From Nitrospira sp. (GTDB taxonomy: Bacteria; Nitrospirota; Nitrospiria; Nitrospirales; Nitrospiraceae), in the NCBI GenBank assembly GCA_031315995.1, contig JALDRG010000020.1, forward strand, positions 1-56,277: 56,277 nucleotides of DNA. The letters are read 5' to 3'. Position 1 is the stretch's first letter. Each line of letters begins with the position of its first letter. The translations under genes and the position numbers were made by a program. Below, one piece after another: positions 44,634 through 54,240 of the stretch. The notes beneath the pieces were generated by a model. The model was given only the letters and a program-made list of their open reading frames with translations, was not told where the DNA came from and searched no databases.

Positions 44634-45107
44634 CGTTCAACCACCAAAAAGCCCCGTTCGGCCCCGATTTGTTCTCTTTAACTATAGCAGTTCGTCAAAA
44701 TTCTGCCGAATGCTCGCCATGACCCGCTCATTTATCCTGCAGGGCTAACCCTAGGACTGCCAGCCATACGGCTCCACCATTGTCTCGTGAATGAACGACC
44801 TGCCGGCTGAGGGTCGCAAGAAAGACGCGTGGACGATGACATGCGAACCGCCTTCTCCGATGTGGCCGATAGATCTCACCACGCAGGACATCACCCGTAA
44901 GTTTGACGACTCTCGCCGGTTGGATCGACTCATGTCTCGCTCGAGTCGGCCGGCCGCATCGGCGACGTAACTGATTGAAGAAAAATACTTTCCACCTAAA
45001 CTCACGCCCGGATCCAGGCCAGAGCGACTGGATGAATCTCTCGTGGTGCATCTTGGTGCCGGCCGCCTCTCCCATTCTCCGTCCTGCTTGCGATACAATG
45101 CCCCGCC
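44634..45107. other. Intergenic region, 474 bases, no supported gene
   Basis: Several overlapping frames exist (for example 44728-45075 and 44751-45212 minus), but composition, lack of ribosome-binding sites and absence of a recognisable motif argue against them. The segment separates the peptidase gene and ttcA, which are divergent, so it must carry both promoters. A decayed gene is possible. Confidence 0.4.
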
Positions 45108-45983
45108 ATGCAGCCTACGACCATGCCGCTCTCCGCGGGCACCGTGCCACCGGGCAGACAGTCCGAGGAGATAGAACGTCTCCAGACCCGCCTCTGCCGC
45201 CTGGCCGGCCAAGCCATCGCCGACTACCGCATGATTGAAGATCGCGATCGGGTCATGGTCTGTCTTTCAGGCGGGAAAGACAGCTATGGACTCCTTGAGA
45301 TTCTGCTGTCGATACGCAGTCGCGCCCCAATCCATTTCGACATCATTGCCGTCAACCTGGATCAGAAGCAGCCGGGATTTCCCGCCCACATCCTTCCGGA
45401 ATACCTGACCAGGCGCGGGGTGCCCTTTCACATCGAAACGCGCGACACCTATTCAGTCGTCAAACGATTGATCCCGGAGGGCCAGACCACGTGTTCGCTC
45501 TGTTCCCGCCTCCGGCGTGGCCATCTCTACCGACTCGCCACAGAATTGGGCGCGACCAAGATTGCCCTGGGGCACCATCGTGATGACATTCTCGAAACGC
45601 TGCTGCTGAATCTATTTTTTACCGGAAAGATGAAAGCCATGCCGCCGAAGCTGCGCGCCAAGAGCGGCCGCCATCTGGTGATTCGCCCGTTGGCCTATGT
45701 GAAAGAGGCCGATCTCGCCCGCTATGCCGCCTTGCTCCAGTTTCCCATTATCCCCTGTGACCTCTGCGGCTCGCAGGAGGACTTGAAGCGAAAACAGGTC
45801 AAGCGCTTACTCCAAGAATGGAATGCGCGGTTCCCCGGTTCCAACGACAGCATGTTCGCCGCCCTCGGCAACATTGCCCCGCCGCTGCTGTTGGATCGAA
45901 CACTATTCGATTTCTCATCGCTCCACGCAGATGCCGCCTCGGCAGAACCGGCGATGACCGACTCAGAAGACGATTTGCTTTAG
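45108..45983 (+). CDS. ttcA: tRNA 2-thiocytidine biosynthesis protein TtcA
   Basis: A 291-residue PP-loop enzyme with [15 protein letters not shown], the Cys pair [10 protein letters not shown] and a third Cys site [13 protein letters not shown], the set that holds the 4Fe-4S cluster in TtcA. It thiolates cytidine 32 of tRNA. The [16 protein letters not shown] motif is also typical. The N-terminal about 25 residues are variable and the start may be at the second ATG (45123). Confidence 0.93.
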   Translation: MQPTTMPLSAGTVPPGRQSEEIERLQTRLCRLAGQAIADYRMIEDRDRVMVCLSGGKDSYGLLEILLSIRSRAPIHFDIIAVNLDQKQPGFPAHILPEYLTRRGVPFHIETRDTYSVVKRLIPEGQTTCSLCSRLRRGHLYRLATELGATKIALGHHRDDILETLLLNLFFTGKMKAMPPKLRAKSGRHLVIRPLAYVKEADLARYAALLQFPIIPCDLCGSQEDLKRKQVKRLLQEWNARFPGSNDSMFAALGNIAPPLLLDRTLFDFSSLHADAASAEPAMTDSEDDLL

Positions 45984-46119
45984 CTGGTCCCCCTCTTCGG
46001 AAGGCCAAGCGATTCGCACCCAGGCCCGAGACCGATGGACAGGTGATGACGCGCCGCCGGCCTGATCACAGGCCGCTAGGGATGTGGGATTGCTGGAAGG
46101 AATCGGACGGAATCGGATA

Positions 46120-46263
46120 TCAGACGCGCTGACGGAGATGGGTTCGACGGCCGCATCGCAGACAGCGATAGGGATAGTAGCCGATCAGGAAGAAGAAAAA
46201 ATCGAGCAGGCCTTGACGGCGAGAACGTTTCGTATAACCTGAACACTTGCCGCAGTACGACAT
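46120..46263 (-). CDS. 47-residue zinc-ribbon protein, copy 1
   Basis: The product has CGKC near the start and CLRC about 28 residues later, separated by a hydrophobic stretch (LLDFFFFLIGYYPYR). It is below usual gene-calling length. Its near-identical layout to the gene at 46473-46616 (same length, same spacing, shared SG, DFF, LIG, YP and RC positions) strongly supports both as real coding genes. It has no clear ribosome-binding site. It may bind zinc and a membrane or protein partner. Confidence 0.65.
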   Translation of the reverse strand: MSYCGKCSGYTKRSRRQGLLDFFFFLIGYYPYRCLRCGRRTHLRQRV

Positions 46264-46472
46264 ATCATACGCCTATCGGTTTGATGCCCCGCTCACCCGC
46301 GTGAGACGGAAAGTATACTACTGAAACACCCTAGGCTCCTGCAAGTCTAGTTTGCACGACGTGGCCGTCGTCACACAGCCACTCGACTGTCTCGAAGTAG
46401 GACATCCGGCCGGTGTCTCGGCAAGCTGAGTTTCATGGCCGCCGACCAGCGCGTGTGTCGGATCTCGGCTGA

Positions 46473-46616
46473 CTAGGCGCGACGGCGAAGGCGAAAACGG
46501 TGGACGCAAATGGTGCAGCGAAACGGATAGAACCCGATCAGATGCATGAAAAAATCCCGCCAGCCATGACGGTTGACTCGTTTGGCATCACCTGAACACA
46601 TTGGACAATAGACCAT
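46473..46616 (-). CDS. 47-residue zinc-ribbon protein, copy 2
   Basis: A paralogue of the gene at 46120-46263: CPMC near the start and CTIC about 28 residues later, the hydrophobic bridge DFFMHLIGFYPFR and a basic end (HRFRLRRRA). The same pattern, CPxC then (Y/F)RC-x2-C-x-HRF, is found in the N-terminal ribbon of the broken PilZ gene at 15665-16175, so these may be free-standing versions of that module. The 209 bases between the copies hold no gene I can support. Confidence 0.65.
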   Translation of the reverse strand: MVYCPMCSGDAKRVNRHGWRDFFMHLIGFYPFRCTICVHRFRLRRRA

Positions 46617-46740
46617 GGAGACTGTCGCGACACGCCTTTCTCCGTCGCATCGGGTAAGATGACCAGGGTGCGCGGAGACATGAGTGTGCAGTAGTTGTTA
46701 GGAGGACGCAAGTCCCCTCGGAGTGAGGCCTGCCGGCGAA

Positions 46741-47175
46741 ATGAACCGCTCTACACCATCCCAGCCTGGAGCCGAACCCCCGCTGTGGTCCATCGGCGTC
46801 GCCGCAGTCGTCATCGTCCTCACCCCGATGTTGCTGTTTTCCTTGTCACCGGACGGACCGATTCGCGAAGGCGATACGGTCTTCTCCAACGGCGCGCACA
46901 AGGTTCCGCTCTTCCAACCAGACCGATACCGGCAAGCCGGCTATGAGTCGACCTGTTTGCTCGACCCGAAAGACCCGCTCATCGTGACGCATGGCCCCTC
47001 GGAAAATGAATCGGGCGAAGTGATCATCGCTCAGGTCCAAGGGAAAAGTACGATCGAGTGGCCGTTTTGCCCGCCTCAAGCAGAGCTCCTCGTCAAACGG
47101 CATCACATCACCCAACAACCCAGTATCCTTCAGGACCTCCGGGACGGAGTACAGCGCCTGCTCAAGACTCCTTAG
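46741..47175 (+). CDS. Membrane-anchored hypothetical protein, 144 residues
   Basis: One TM helix near residues 16-40 (SIGVAAVVIVLTPMLLFSL), followed by a soluble region with no family I recognise, containing the segment FQPDRYRQAGYESTCLLDPK. It is probably anchored to the inner membrane with the domain in the periplasm. A GAGTGAGG stretch is upstream of the ATG. A six-base inverted repeat (GCGGAA/TTCCGC, 47175-47193) lies between it and the convergent msrA. Confidence 0.6.
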   Translation: MNRSTPSQPGAEPPLWSIGVAAVVIVLTPMLLFSLSPDGPIREGDTVFSNGAHKVPLFQPDRYRQAGYESTCLLDPKDPLIVTHGPSENESGEVIIAQVQGKSTIEWPFCPPQAELLVKRHHITQQPSILQDLRDGVQRLLKTP

Positions 47176-47201
47176 CGGAAACGCATATTCCGCGCTTCCC
47201 C

Positions 47202-47747
47202 TTAGGTTTTGAGCAACGAGGCGCACTGCTGACGAAACTTCGCCACCTTAGGTCCGACGACCTGAGTGCAGTAGCCCGCAAACGGATTGCGGGCAAAGTA
47301 TTCCTGATGATAGGCCTCGGCCTCAAACCACTGACTTGCGGGCACCACTTCGGTCACAATCGGATTGGGATAAAGACCCTCTCGGGTCACGGCGGCGATC
47401 ACCTCTTGGGCGATCTGCTGCTGCTCCGGGGAATGGAAAAAGATGCCGGAGCGGTACTGCGTTCCCGCGTCATGACCTTGCCGATTCAGCGTCGTGGGAT
47501 CATGAATCACGAAAAACACCTTCAAGAGATCACGATAGGTCACCACTTGAGGATCGAAGGTAATCCGCACGGCTTCCGCATGCCCCGTCCGTCCGCCACA
47601 AACCTGCTCATAGGTCGGAGGATTGACTTGCCCGCCGATATAGCCGGACTCGACCGCCTGCACCCCTTTTACCTGGTCATAGACCGCTTCAAGACACCAA
47701 AAACAGCCACCCGCCAGAGTGGCGATGTCGGTCGTTGCCTGCCCCAT
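47202..47747 (-). CDS. msrA: Peptide methionine-S-sulfoxide reductase
   Basis: A 181-residue enzyme with the catalytic motif GGCFWCLEAVYDQVKGV, YIGGQVNPPTYEQVCGGRTG and YHQEYFARNPFAGYC near the end. It repairs S-epimers of oxidised methionine. The start at 47747 is chosen for GGAGAGG upstream; a longer frame runs into the zwf gene. It is 32 bases after zwf on the same strand, so NADPH supply and oxidative repair may be co-expressed. Confidence 0.95.
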   Translation of the reverse strand: MGQATTDIATLAGGCFWCLEAVYDQVKGVQAVESGYIGGQVNPPTYEQVCGGRTGHAEAVRITFDPQVVTYRDLLKVFFVIHDPTTLNRQGHDAGTQYRSGIFFHSPEQQQIAQEVIAAVTREGLYPNPIVTEVVPASQWFEAEAYHQEYFARNPFAGYCTQVVGPKVAKFRQQCASLLKT

Positions 47748-47779
47748 AGTCCACCTCTCCTCGTCGCTAAGATTGCAGG

Positions 47780-49309
47780 CTAGGCCCGCCCTCCATTCCA
47801 CCATTCCCGGCCTTCGCGCCGCAATAAGGCTTCGGCCTCCGATGGGCCCCAACTTCCACTCTGGTAATTCGGGAAGGCCGCCGCTCCGGGAAGGGACTTC
47901 CACACATCGAGAATCGTTTCCACGATCGCCCAGCCCAGCTCAATATTGTCGGCCCGTTGAAACAGCGTCGCGTCCCCCGCCATGGCATCGTGCAGCAGCG
48001 TCTCGTAGCCGGTGTGCGGGGCATTCCCGAAATAATCCGTATACTGAAAATCCATGTCCACCGTACCGATCTGCACCGTCGGCCCGGGCACTTTGGCGTC
48101 AAAGCGCAGCGAGATGCCCTCGTCGGGTTGGATGCGGATGACGAGCACGTTCGGGGCCAGGCGATCGACCTGGGTTTTCCGGAACAACATGAACGGCGCC
48201 CGCTTGAACTGCACCACGATCTCAGTCAAGCGACGCGCCATCCGCTTCCCGGTTCTGAGATAAAAGGGGACCCCGGCCCAGCGCCAGTTGTCGATGAATA
48301 ATTTCATCGCCACAAACGTCTCGGTCATCGAGTCCGGCCCCACATGGGGCTCTGACCGGTATCCCTCGACCGCCTTCCCGTCGGCCGTGCCCGGGCCATA
48401 CTGCCCGAAAGCGACGAACCGCAAGACATCCAGCGAACTCAACGGCGTGACCCCGCGCAACACCTTCGCTTTTTCGTCGCGCACGGCATCGGCGGCAAAG
48501 GAGTTCGGCGGTTCCATCGCCAGGAAGCAGAGCAACTGCAGGAGGTGATTCGGCACCATATCCCGCAATGCACCCGCCTGTTCGTAGTAGCGGCCTCGAT
48601 GTTCCACCCCGAGGCTCTCCGCGACGGTGATTTGCACATGATCGATGTATTGACGGTTCCAGACCGGCTCGAAGATGCCGTTGGCAAACCTGAACACCAG
48701 AATATTCTGTACGGTTTCTTTCCCGAGATAGTGATCGATTCGGTAGATTTGGCGTTCCTGCAACACTCGCTGGAGTTCATGGTTCAGAGCCCGCGCCGAT
48801 TCCAGATCGTGCCCAAATGGTTTTTCGATGATGACCCGGCGCCAGGCGCTTTCACGTTCAACCGTCAGACCATACTCTCCCAGATGCGTCACGATCTGGC
48901 CGAACAAACCGGGAATGGTCGCCATGTAAAAGATATAGTTACCTTTGGTACCGGACGATGTATCGACCTCCTGAAGTAAGTCGTTCAGCCGTCGATAGGT
49001 GCCCCCTTCTTGAAAATCCCCCGCGAGATAATGCACACGCTCCAGCAGCGCCTTCCACACAGATCGGTCGAAGGCCCCCGGCAAATGGTCGACCATGACC
49101 CGATCCAGCCTCTCGCGAAACTCCGCCGTCGTCATCTCCGTACGATCCAACCCCACGATCGCAAACCCCTCCGGAAGGAAATGACCGGCCATCAGATTGT
49201 AAACGGCCGGAATCAGCTTCCGCTTGGCCAAGTCACCATCGATGCCGAAGATGACCATGACGCAAGGAGTTCGTAGCTGGGGAAGATCTATCATGGGCAC
49301 TGCGCTCAT
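47780..49309 (-). CDS. zwf: Glucose-6-phosphate 1-dehydrogenase
   Basis: A 509-residue enzyme with the dinucleotide motif [15 protein letters not shown] (the usual GASGDL reads GIDGDL), the active-site [14 protein letters not shown] and the [12 protein letters not shown] segment. It makes 6-phosphogluconolactone and NADPH. The start at 49309 is supported by GGAGAGG eight bases upstream; a frame from 49393 lacks this. It is transcribed with msrA. Confidence 0.95.
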   Translation of the reverse strand: MSAVPMIDLPQLRTPCVMVIFGIDGDLAKRKLIPAVYNLMAGHFLPEGFAIVGLDRTEMTTAEFRERLDRVMVDHLPGAFDRSVWKALLERVHYLAGDFQEGGTYRRLNDLLQEVDTSSGTKGNYIFYMATIPGLFGQIVTHLGEYGLTVERESAWRRVIIEKPFGHDLESARALNHELQRVLQERQIYRIDHYLGKETVQNILVFRFANGIFEPVWNRQYIDHVQITVAESLGVEHRGRYYEQAGALRDMVPNHLLQLLCFLAMEPPNSFAADAVRDEKAKVLRGVTPLSSLDVLRFVAFGQYGPGTADGKAVEGYRSEPHVGPDSMTETFVAMKLFIDNWRWAGVPFYLRTGKRMARRLTEIVVQFKRAPFMLFRKTQVDRLAPNVLVIRIQPDEGISLRFDAKVPGPTVQIGTVDMDFQYTDYFGNAPHTGYETLLHDAMAGDATLFQRADNIELGWAIVETILDVWKSLPGAAAFPNYQSGSWGPSEAEALLRREGREWWNGGRA

Positions 49310-49470
49310 AGCCGACGCCTCTCCATACGCAGGGGGCATCCTGCCTGATCCCTTCTGCAACCGCAACCTCTCTGCCGCCGACGGTTCTGCCATTTAAGTA
49401 GGCGCTCGCCCAGACCCGTGGTACTCATGAAGGGACCGACAGTCCACACAATCCGACAGGCGACGCCAAC

Positions 49471-50397
49471 ATGCCTTGGACATCCTCTCCGCCACCGCTC
49501 CCTGTTATCCACCCATCAGGCCCTCAATGGAGAGGGTGGAGCACTCTCGTCGCGCTCTGCGGGATGCTGACCCTAATGACCGATGCTTCAGGCGTGAACG
49601 GCACAACTCCGCAACTCACGCCCAAGGATGTGCATATCGAGGTATCGGCCGATAGCCTGTTCGGCTCGCTGCCGATCAACCGGGGGCTCACTGTCTCAGT
49701 CGAGATCCCGGAATCACCGGTTCGTCGAGGAGAACGACTCGTCGCGGTGTTCGAAACCCCCACCTCCGCACCCTACACCGTTCCGCTGGAAATTGATCAC
49801 GCTCGACATCACTACGCCGCGACCGTCGACCTCGGTCGACTCTCAGGCACCCTGGGCACGCCTCCGAAAGCCACCACCCTTCAGATCCTGATCGGCCGTC
49901 AACAGGACCTGCATGTGGAGCCACTGGTTGAACGCACGGTCATTGTCACGATTGCCATTCCTGGATACGCTGATCACCGATCCAGTCCGGCGGATCTCTC
50001 CGCTCATCTAACGGATGACTCCGAACGAGGACGGCGCCCCACCGACTTGGCCGTACTTGATGGCCGCCTGGAAGAGGAAGAGTTGCTCGAAAACGGGAGG
50101 CTGCCTCGGCAGGAGGGTTATTGGAAAATGCTGCAGCGTCTCATCGGAAAACGGATGCTGGACGAACGGCCCACACGCCGCAACGGAGAAGTCGGACACA
50201 TGCCGGGCATCGGTTTTCGACTCTATGCGAACGGCGAAGCCCAGCTGATCGAAGTCGAACGCAGCTCGGGGGATCGGGAATTAGATCAGGCGGCGGTCCT
50301 GGCCGTCGTGAACGCCCACCCCTTTCCTCCGTTTCCTCCCGGCACCCGGGATACGCAAGTTGAGGTGCATGTCGATATTCCCGCCCTCTCACGCTGA
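49471..50397 (+). CDS. TonB C-terminal domain protein
   Basis: A 308-residue protein with a hydrophobic segment near residues 24-41, a long Pro/Thr-rich and beta-rich middle, and a C-terminal region (GIGFRLYANGEAQLIEVERS, DRELDQAAVLAVVNAHPFPP) that matches the TonB C-terminal fold, which contacts TonB boxes of outer-membrane receptors. No exbB/exbD are nearby. The N-terminal part differs from classical TonB, so it may be a TonB-like protein with another role. Confidence 0.75.
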   Translation: MPWTSSPPPLPVIHPSGPQWRGWSTLVALCGMLTLMTDASGVNGTTPQLTPKDVHIEVSADSLFGSLPINRGLTVSVEIPESPVRRGERLVAVFETPTSAPYTVPLEIDHARHHYAATVDLGRLSGTLGTPPKATTLQILIGRQQDLHVEPLVERTVIVTIAIPGYADHRSSPADLSAHLTDDSERGRRPTDLAVLDGRLEEEELLENGRLPRQEGYWKMLQRLIGKRMLDERPTRRNGEVGHMPGIGFRLYANGEAQLIEVERSSGDRELDQAAVLAVVNAHPFPPFPPGTRDTQVEVHVDIPALSR

Positions 50398-50431
50398 GGA
50401 CGAGGCCGAGCCTCACCGAACAACAGACGCA

Positions 50432-50752
50432 TTAATTGTTGTGCGTCCGCTTCAGCCAACCGATAAACCGCTCCAGCCGCGCATGCTCCTCGTCATGCAC
50501 GTGCACGAACACGAGACCGAAGCCCGTGGCATTCGTCCACCGCACCTCGGCGACCTCAACCGTCAGCGGCTCATACGGAGCAGGGAATTCGACAAGAAGG
50601 GAAAGGCAAGCCCGGGCGGGGAGCGAATCCTCGCTCACCACATGGCAGCCTTCCTTGGAAAGACTGGTGACCAACCCGCTGCCGGCCACCGACTTGCCTG
50701 AAAACGTGAGCGGCACCTCGATTTCATAGCGGGGACTATCGCGACGCTCCAC
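50432..50752 (-). CDS. PilZ domain protein
   Basis: A 106-residue single PilZ domain: RRDSPRYEIEVPLTF as the RxxxR arm and SKEGCHVVSED in place of DxSxxG, here read S-x-x-G. It should bind c-di-GMP, though the lost Asp may weaken it. The start is GTG, with AGG upstream. It is the second of three PilZ genes in the window. Confidence 0.8.
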   Translation of the reverse strand: MERRDSPRYEIEVPLTFSGKSVAGSGLVTSLSKEGCHVVSEDSLPARACLSLLVEFPAPYEPLTVEVAEVRWTNATGFGLVFVHVHDEEHARLERFIGWLKRTHNN

Positions 50753-51130
50753 ATGTGCCTTTCGTTAGGTGAACAGCCTGGGTTCGATCCATAAAACGTT
50801 CGAAGATGGATACGCTGTTCCGTACCCGAAATCAACCGGTTTACCGAAAAAGCCGTACGCTGACACAGACGCTCCGCCGACTCCCGCGGCTCATGGACAG
50901 CGCTCGGCCGGCGTATCGATAAGGATACGGGGCCGTATCTCTTTCTATGGACTTGTGTCGCCTCGCCCTCCCGGTTCAGCAACCCTGCCTCGAACTGCTG
51001 AGATATTCAGCCACATGATGCCTCTCCTGGAAAAACCTACGTATACTCCTGTTGGCACAAGGGTTGCTATTTGATAACGGCAACAGCAAGGTGCTTGCCC
51101 CTGGATCGGAGCCTACGCAGGAGACGTCTC
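50753..51130. other. Intergenic region, 378 bases, nothing supported
   Basis: No protein-like frame. It contains the promoter of the PilZ gene at 50432 and probably of the small gene at 51131. No convincing RNA or hairpin was found. Confidence 0.4.
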
Positions 51131-51253
51131 ATGGAGTACCTATCGGAGATTGTGATCACCGTCATTGCCTTCGCAGCCTTGATCGGACAGTGGATGACGG
51201 ATCTCCTCACCACGCCTCACAGGAACCGTCCCACGAGCTTAGAGGGGTCATGA
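51131..51253 (+). CDS. Small membrane peptide, 40 residues
   Basis: A 40-residue peptide with one TM helix (YLSEIVITVIAFAALIG), a short charged tail and a good ribosome-binding site (AGGAGA, seven bases before the ATG). The ATG at 51131 is preferred to the in-frame upstream ATG at 51071. Function unknown. Confidence 0.5.
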   Translation: MEYLSEIVITVIAFAALIGQWMTDLLTTPHRNRPTSLEGS

Positions 51254-51301
51254 TACGACCTTCATCCACCAGTCATGGGCTCGGACGTCAGGACCTTAGC
51301 A

Positions 51302-51481
51302 ATGTTCTTCCCCACCAAAATCTCGACCCGTCGGATGTCTGTTGGTAGAGTGCTGGCTGTCCTCGCCCTCATTCTCCTCCCCTTCCCTGTGAGTATCCCT
51401 TTGGCACTGTGGTTGACGGGGCATCGCCATCTTCCCAGCTCCCCTCGCCTGCCGCCCCCTCCCCCCGACAAGGCCGCCTAA
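51302..51481 (+). CDS. Small single-TM protein, 59 residues
   Basis: A 59-residue product with a basic start, a TM helix (LAVLALILLPFPVSIPLALW) and a Pro-rich tail. AGGA lies nine bases before the ATG. An in-frame ATG at 51275 is possible. It follows the 40-residue peptide by 48 bases, so both may be on one transcript. Weakly supported. Confidence 0.4.
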   Translation: MFFPTKISTRRMSVGRVLAVLALILLPFPVSIPLALWLTGHRHLPSSPRLPPPPPDKAA

Positions 51482-51808
51482 AGCCTGCCTAAGGCGCGCG
51501 AATCGTGAAGCGTATCTCGTTGCAAATACGAGCGTATGGCTGATGACGGGGGACCGGGTCATGCCGGCCGTCGAAACCCTATAGAGCTGGTCGTGCAGAC
51601 GCCCATGACGAACGACGTTTTCTCGAACGGACGATGAGGCGTATTGCGCATCCTGCCGGCTATGCTGATACCGCCAGGGCGCATGGGCTGATCATCGCGT
51701 AACGGGCAAATATCGAGTGTTCCGCAATCGGCTAAAGTTCGGCAAAATCCCTACCGAAAAGGACTGTAGGCCTTCAGGAACCGAGGGCCAAGGCAAGGAG
51801 GCCTTACT
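51482..51808. other. Intergenic region, 327 bases, promoter of PilZ gene
   Basis: No gene seen. It holds a small hairpin candidate (CTCGT and ACGAG around a seven-base loop near 51516) and, at 51733-51760, a sigma-28-like promoter described separately. Confidence 0.4.
51733..51760 (+). promoter_or_regulatory. Candidate sigma-28 (FliA-type) promoter
   Basis: TAAAGTTC at 51733-51740 and ACCGAAAA at 51753-51760 with a 12-base spacer resemble the flagellar sigma-28 consensus (TAAAGTTT, 11-base spacer, GCCGATAA). It is 49 bases upstream of a PilZ gene, which fits a link to motility and c-di-GMP. The match is by eye only. Confidence 0.4.
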
Positions 51809-52171
51809 ATGAACATGGATCATCGTTCTTCGATTCGAGTCACCGTCACCTACCCTGTCCGTGTGTCGTGCGACTCGATGGTCGGCCAGGGAACGCTCAT
51901 CAACCTCTCTGGTCCTGGTTGCGCCGTGGAAACAACCCTTCCCGTCCGGCCGGGCGATTACCTCGAACTCCATGTGATGGCACCAGACCAGGCCCGACCA
52001 CTCACCGTCGGACTCGCGAAGGTGCGATGGGCCACTGAGCAGAAAGCAGGGATCGAGTTTATCCGAGTGCGTCAGGATGAGCAGAACCGTCTACAGCGTT
52101 TGATCGGCCAGGTACTCGAAGCGTCAGCCGTTGAAGCCGATGCGGATGGGCGTGAACTGACCGCGGCCTAG
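51809..52171 (+). CDS. PilZ domain protein
   Basis: A 120-residue PilZ protein: HRSSIRVTVTYPVRV as the arginine arm and INLSGPGCAVET for the D/N-x-S-x-x-G motif. It should bind c-di-GMP in the cytoplasm. GGAGG lies about nine bases before the ATG. The sigma-28-like promoter suggests co-regulation with late flagellar genes, if the cell has flagella. No motility gene is in the window. Confidence 0.82.
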   Translation: MNMDHRSSIRVTVTYPVRVSCDSMVGQGTLINLSGPGCAVETTLPVRPGDYLELHVMAPDQARPLTVGLAKVRWATEQKAGIEFIRVRQDEQNRLQRLIGQVLEASAVEADADGRELTAA

Positions 52172-52283
52172 GCGAGAGCCATCGAAGGCACGCAGCCACA
52201 CACTCAACCTGCTCGCTTCGGTTCAGCTACGTAGAGAAGAGCGGGTGGGCGTCAGGAGCGTGAGGACGCCCAGGGTACCGACA

Positions 52284-53675
52284 TCAGTGCCCCGCCGCGT
52301 CCTTGACGGAATTCGCCATTCGTTTGACGATAATTTTCCTGCCCACGGTCATGAGGGTGAAGGAAATGCCGAACGCGATCGGCACAAAGATCGCCGTCGC
52401 CACATGGGCGTTTTTCAGCCATCCCATCTCATAAGCAGCTTTCAGCACATAACTTCCTAATCCCGTCAGATAGTAAGTAATCACGATCACGGACAGACTC
52501 TCGACCGTGCGCTGCAGGATCGCCTGCGCCCGCGTGGTGGAATCCACGCTGATCAGCAACTTCATATTCTGATCCTGCAGTTCGATATTCTGCTCCTGCA
52601 ACCGCAGCTCGATATGCGTCCGAAGCACGGCCACCGTCGCTTCAAAATCCTTCTCCATGGCGTCGATGCGCCGGAGCAGCTGCTGATAGCCCTCGGTCAC
52701 CCCGGTGATCTTCCAGCTCACATACTCTGATATCTGACGAAGAGGCGGATAGGGTCGCTCCTGCAACGCCACGAGGTTGCTCTGCACGATGCGGTCATAC
52801 GGCACCGAGGCGGACAGCCTGTACCGCATCGACTCCGCCAGCCGGCTGACCTGCAGGAGGTCCTGGGTCAGGACCGTCAACCATTTCTGCATGGTCGGCG
52901 GGGTCGTTCCGCCTAACTGCTCGATCAACACGGCGCGTTGATACAGATGTCGCTGCTCATAGTCATGAATTTGATCGACCGCGCGCGAAAACGCCTTCAT
53001 CGGCAACATGACCAGGTGGTAATAGTTTTCAATGGCGACGATCGTATCGACGATCTTGGCGATCTGTTGCCGAAGCGCTTGTTCGGAGGTCGAACAGACC
53101 AGATACCGCTCCCGGTCGAACTCGTCGGGAGTGAAACTCGTGACCGCCACGATGTCGTCTCCCAAAATACGGCTGCCATACACCATGGCGCCGGGGAGCC
53201 TCGCAGGGAGCTCGTGTTCGAGCGGCAGCTCTTGCGGCAGGAACAGCAGATCGAGCGCATTCACGCGGATCCCGAGGGGGCAGAGGGGCATCAGATAGCC
53301 GGGAAACGTGATCGGCCCGAAATCGAGGGGCGTCGTGGCATCACGGACCACATGCCAGACCTGGTAGCTGTAGTACTCCGTGTGGGCCTCCCACACGACG
53401 ACAAGGCGGTCTCCATTGGACGCGACTTTAAATCCATAGCCGAACCGATCTTCGATACCGCCCTCTGAAATTTCCAGGGCCTGAAGAAGGTGTTGGAACT
53501 CCCGACGGCTATTGGGGCGCTCCACCGGCGGGTTGGCCATCCGGTACGCCACGTGGTGAATGTGCGCCGGAACGCCGAGCCATTGCGGGAGATACTGTTT
53601 ATTGGATTGGTGAATCCGGTTCAAAAATCCCGGTGGGCGGGAATCTGTTCCGGGAGTCTCCACGTGGTCCGTCAT
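52284..53675 (-). CDS. DUF3422 family membrane protein
   Basis: A 463-residue protein with the DUF3422 start (FLNRIHQSNKQYLPQWLG), a long soluble region with coiled-coil stretches (LRTHIELRLQEQNIELQDQN at about residue 345) and two C-terminal TM helices near residues 395-450. Family members are large cytoplasmic-side inner-membrane proteins of unknown function. GGAGAG precedes the ATG. Confidence 0.82.
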   Translation of the reverse strand: MTDHVETPGTDSRPPGFLNRIHQSNKQYLPQWLGVPAHIHHVAYRMANPPVERPNSRREFQHLLQALEISEGGIEDRFGYGFKVASNGDRLVVVWEAHTEYYSYQVWHVVRDATTPLDFGPITFPGYLMPLCPLGIRVNALDLLFLPQELPLEHELPARLPGAMVYGSRILGDDIVAVTSFTPDEFDRERYLVCSTSEQALRQQIAKIVDTIVAIENYYHLVMLPMKAFSRAVDQIHDYEQRHLYQRAVLIEQLGGTTPPTMQKWLTVLTQDLLQVSRLAESMRYRLSASVPYDRIVQSNLVALQERPYPPLRQISEYVSWKITGVTEGYQQLLRRIDAMEKDFEATVAVLRTHIELRLQEQNIELQDQNMKLLISVDSTTRAQAILQRTVESLSVIVITYYLTGLGSYVLKAAYEMGWLKNAHVATAIFVPIAFGISFTLMTVGRKIIVKRMANSVKDAAGH

Positions 53676-53799
53676 AACACCCGTCTCTCCGGCTGACCGG
53701 AACGGACGGCTTGTCCGGGATCCAACCGCCCCCCTCCTCCGTCAAGACTGAGCGGGCACCGCAGCGATGCGGCCGCGGCGTCACAGACGGTCGCCGTCA

Positions 53800-53964
53800 T
53801 TACTCATCTTCCTCTTCAATATCTTCAATGCCCTCATAGCTGACATCCCCTTCGTGGATGGATGTCGCCATCTTCTCACATCCCGATTCGATGATCTCTT
53901 CGGCCTCCTCCGGGGAATCGGCTGAAATCAAGAATTTCACGGTAATTCCAAAGCGCTGGTTCAC
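53800..53964 (-). CDS. 54-residue acidic protein
   Basis: A GTG-started frame preceded by GAAGGAGA, with a protein-like sequence: beta-type FGITVKFLISADSPEEAEEI then an acidic tail with DIEEEDE. It is too short for most gene callers. The PEEAEEI turn resembles small ferredoxin-like or ACT-like folds, but this is not established. Gap to the DUF3422 start is 124 bases. Confidence 0.6.
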   Translation of the reverse strand: MNQRFGITVKFLISADSPEEAEEIIESGCEKMATSIHEGDVSYEGIEDIEEEDE

Positions 53965-54240
53965 AATCGTTCTCCTTCGGCGAGTTAGGGGGCAGAAAGT
54001 CTGTCACCTGCTGTGGCTCAATACCATAAGCTCCCGCGTATTGTCACCCTCCTGTCTCAGTAGAAAGACACGGAGTGGAGATTACGGACCTTCTCCCCCA
54101 CCGGGAATAGGTCCGTTGGCCCAGCAGGAGGCCCTCCGCGAGGTTCTCGCAGGGCATCCGCCTCGTATGCAATGGGAAACCACCTGAGGTCGGCAGCGGA
54201 GAGATGGATGGAGATGACTACGTGGCGGCGAGGTACCAAG

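Noticed and set aside
44751..45212. Minus-strand frame of 153 codons next to ttcA
   Set aside because: It overlaps the start of ttcA antisense and shows no motif. The part outside ttcA could be a decayed gene, but nothing supports that.
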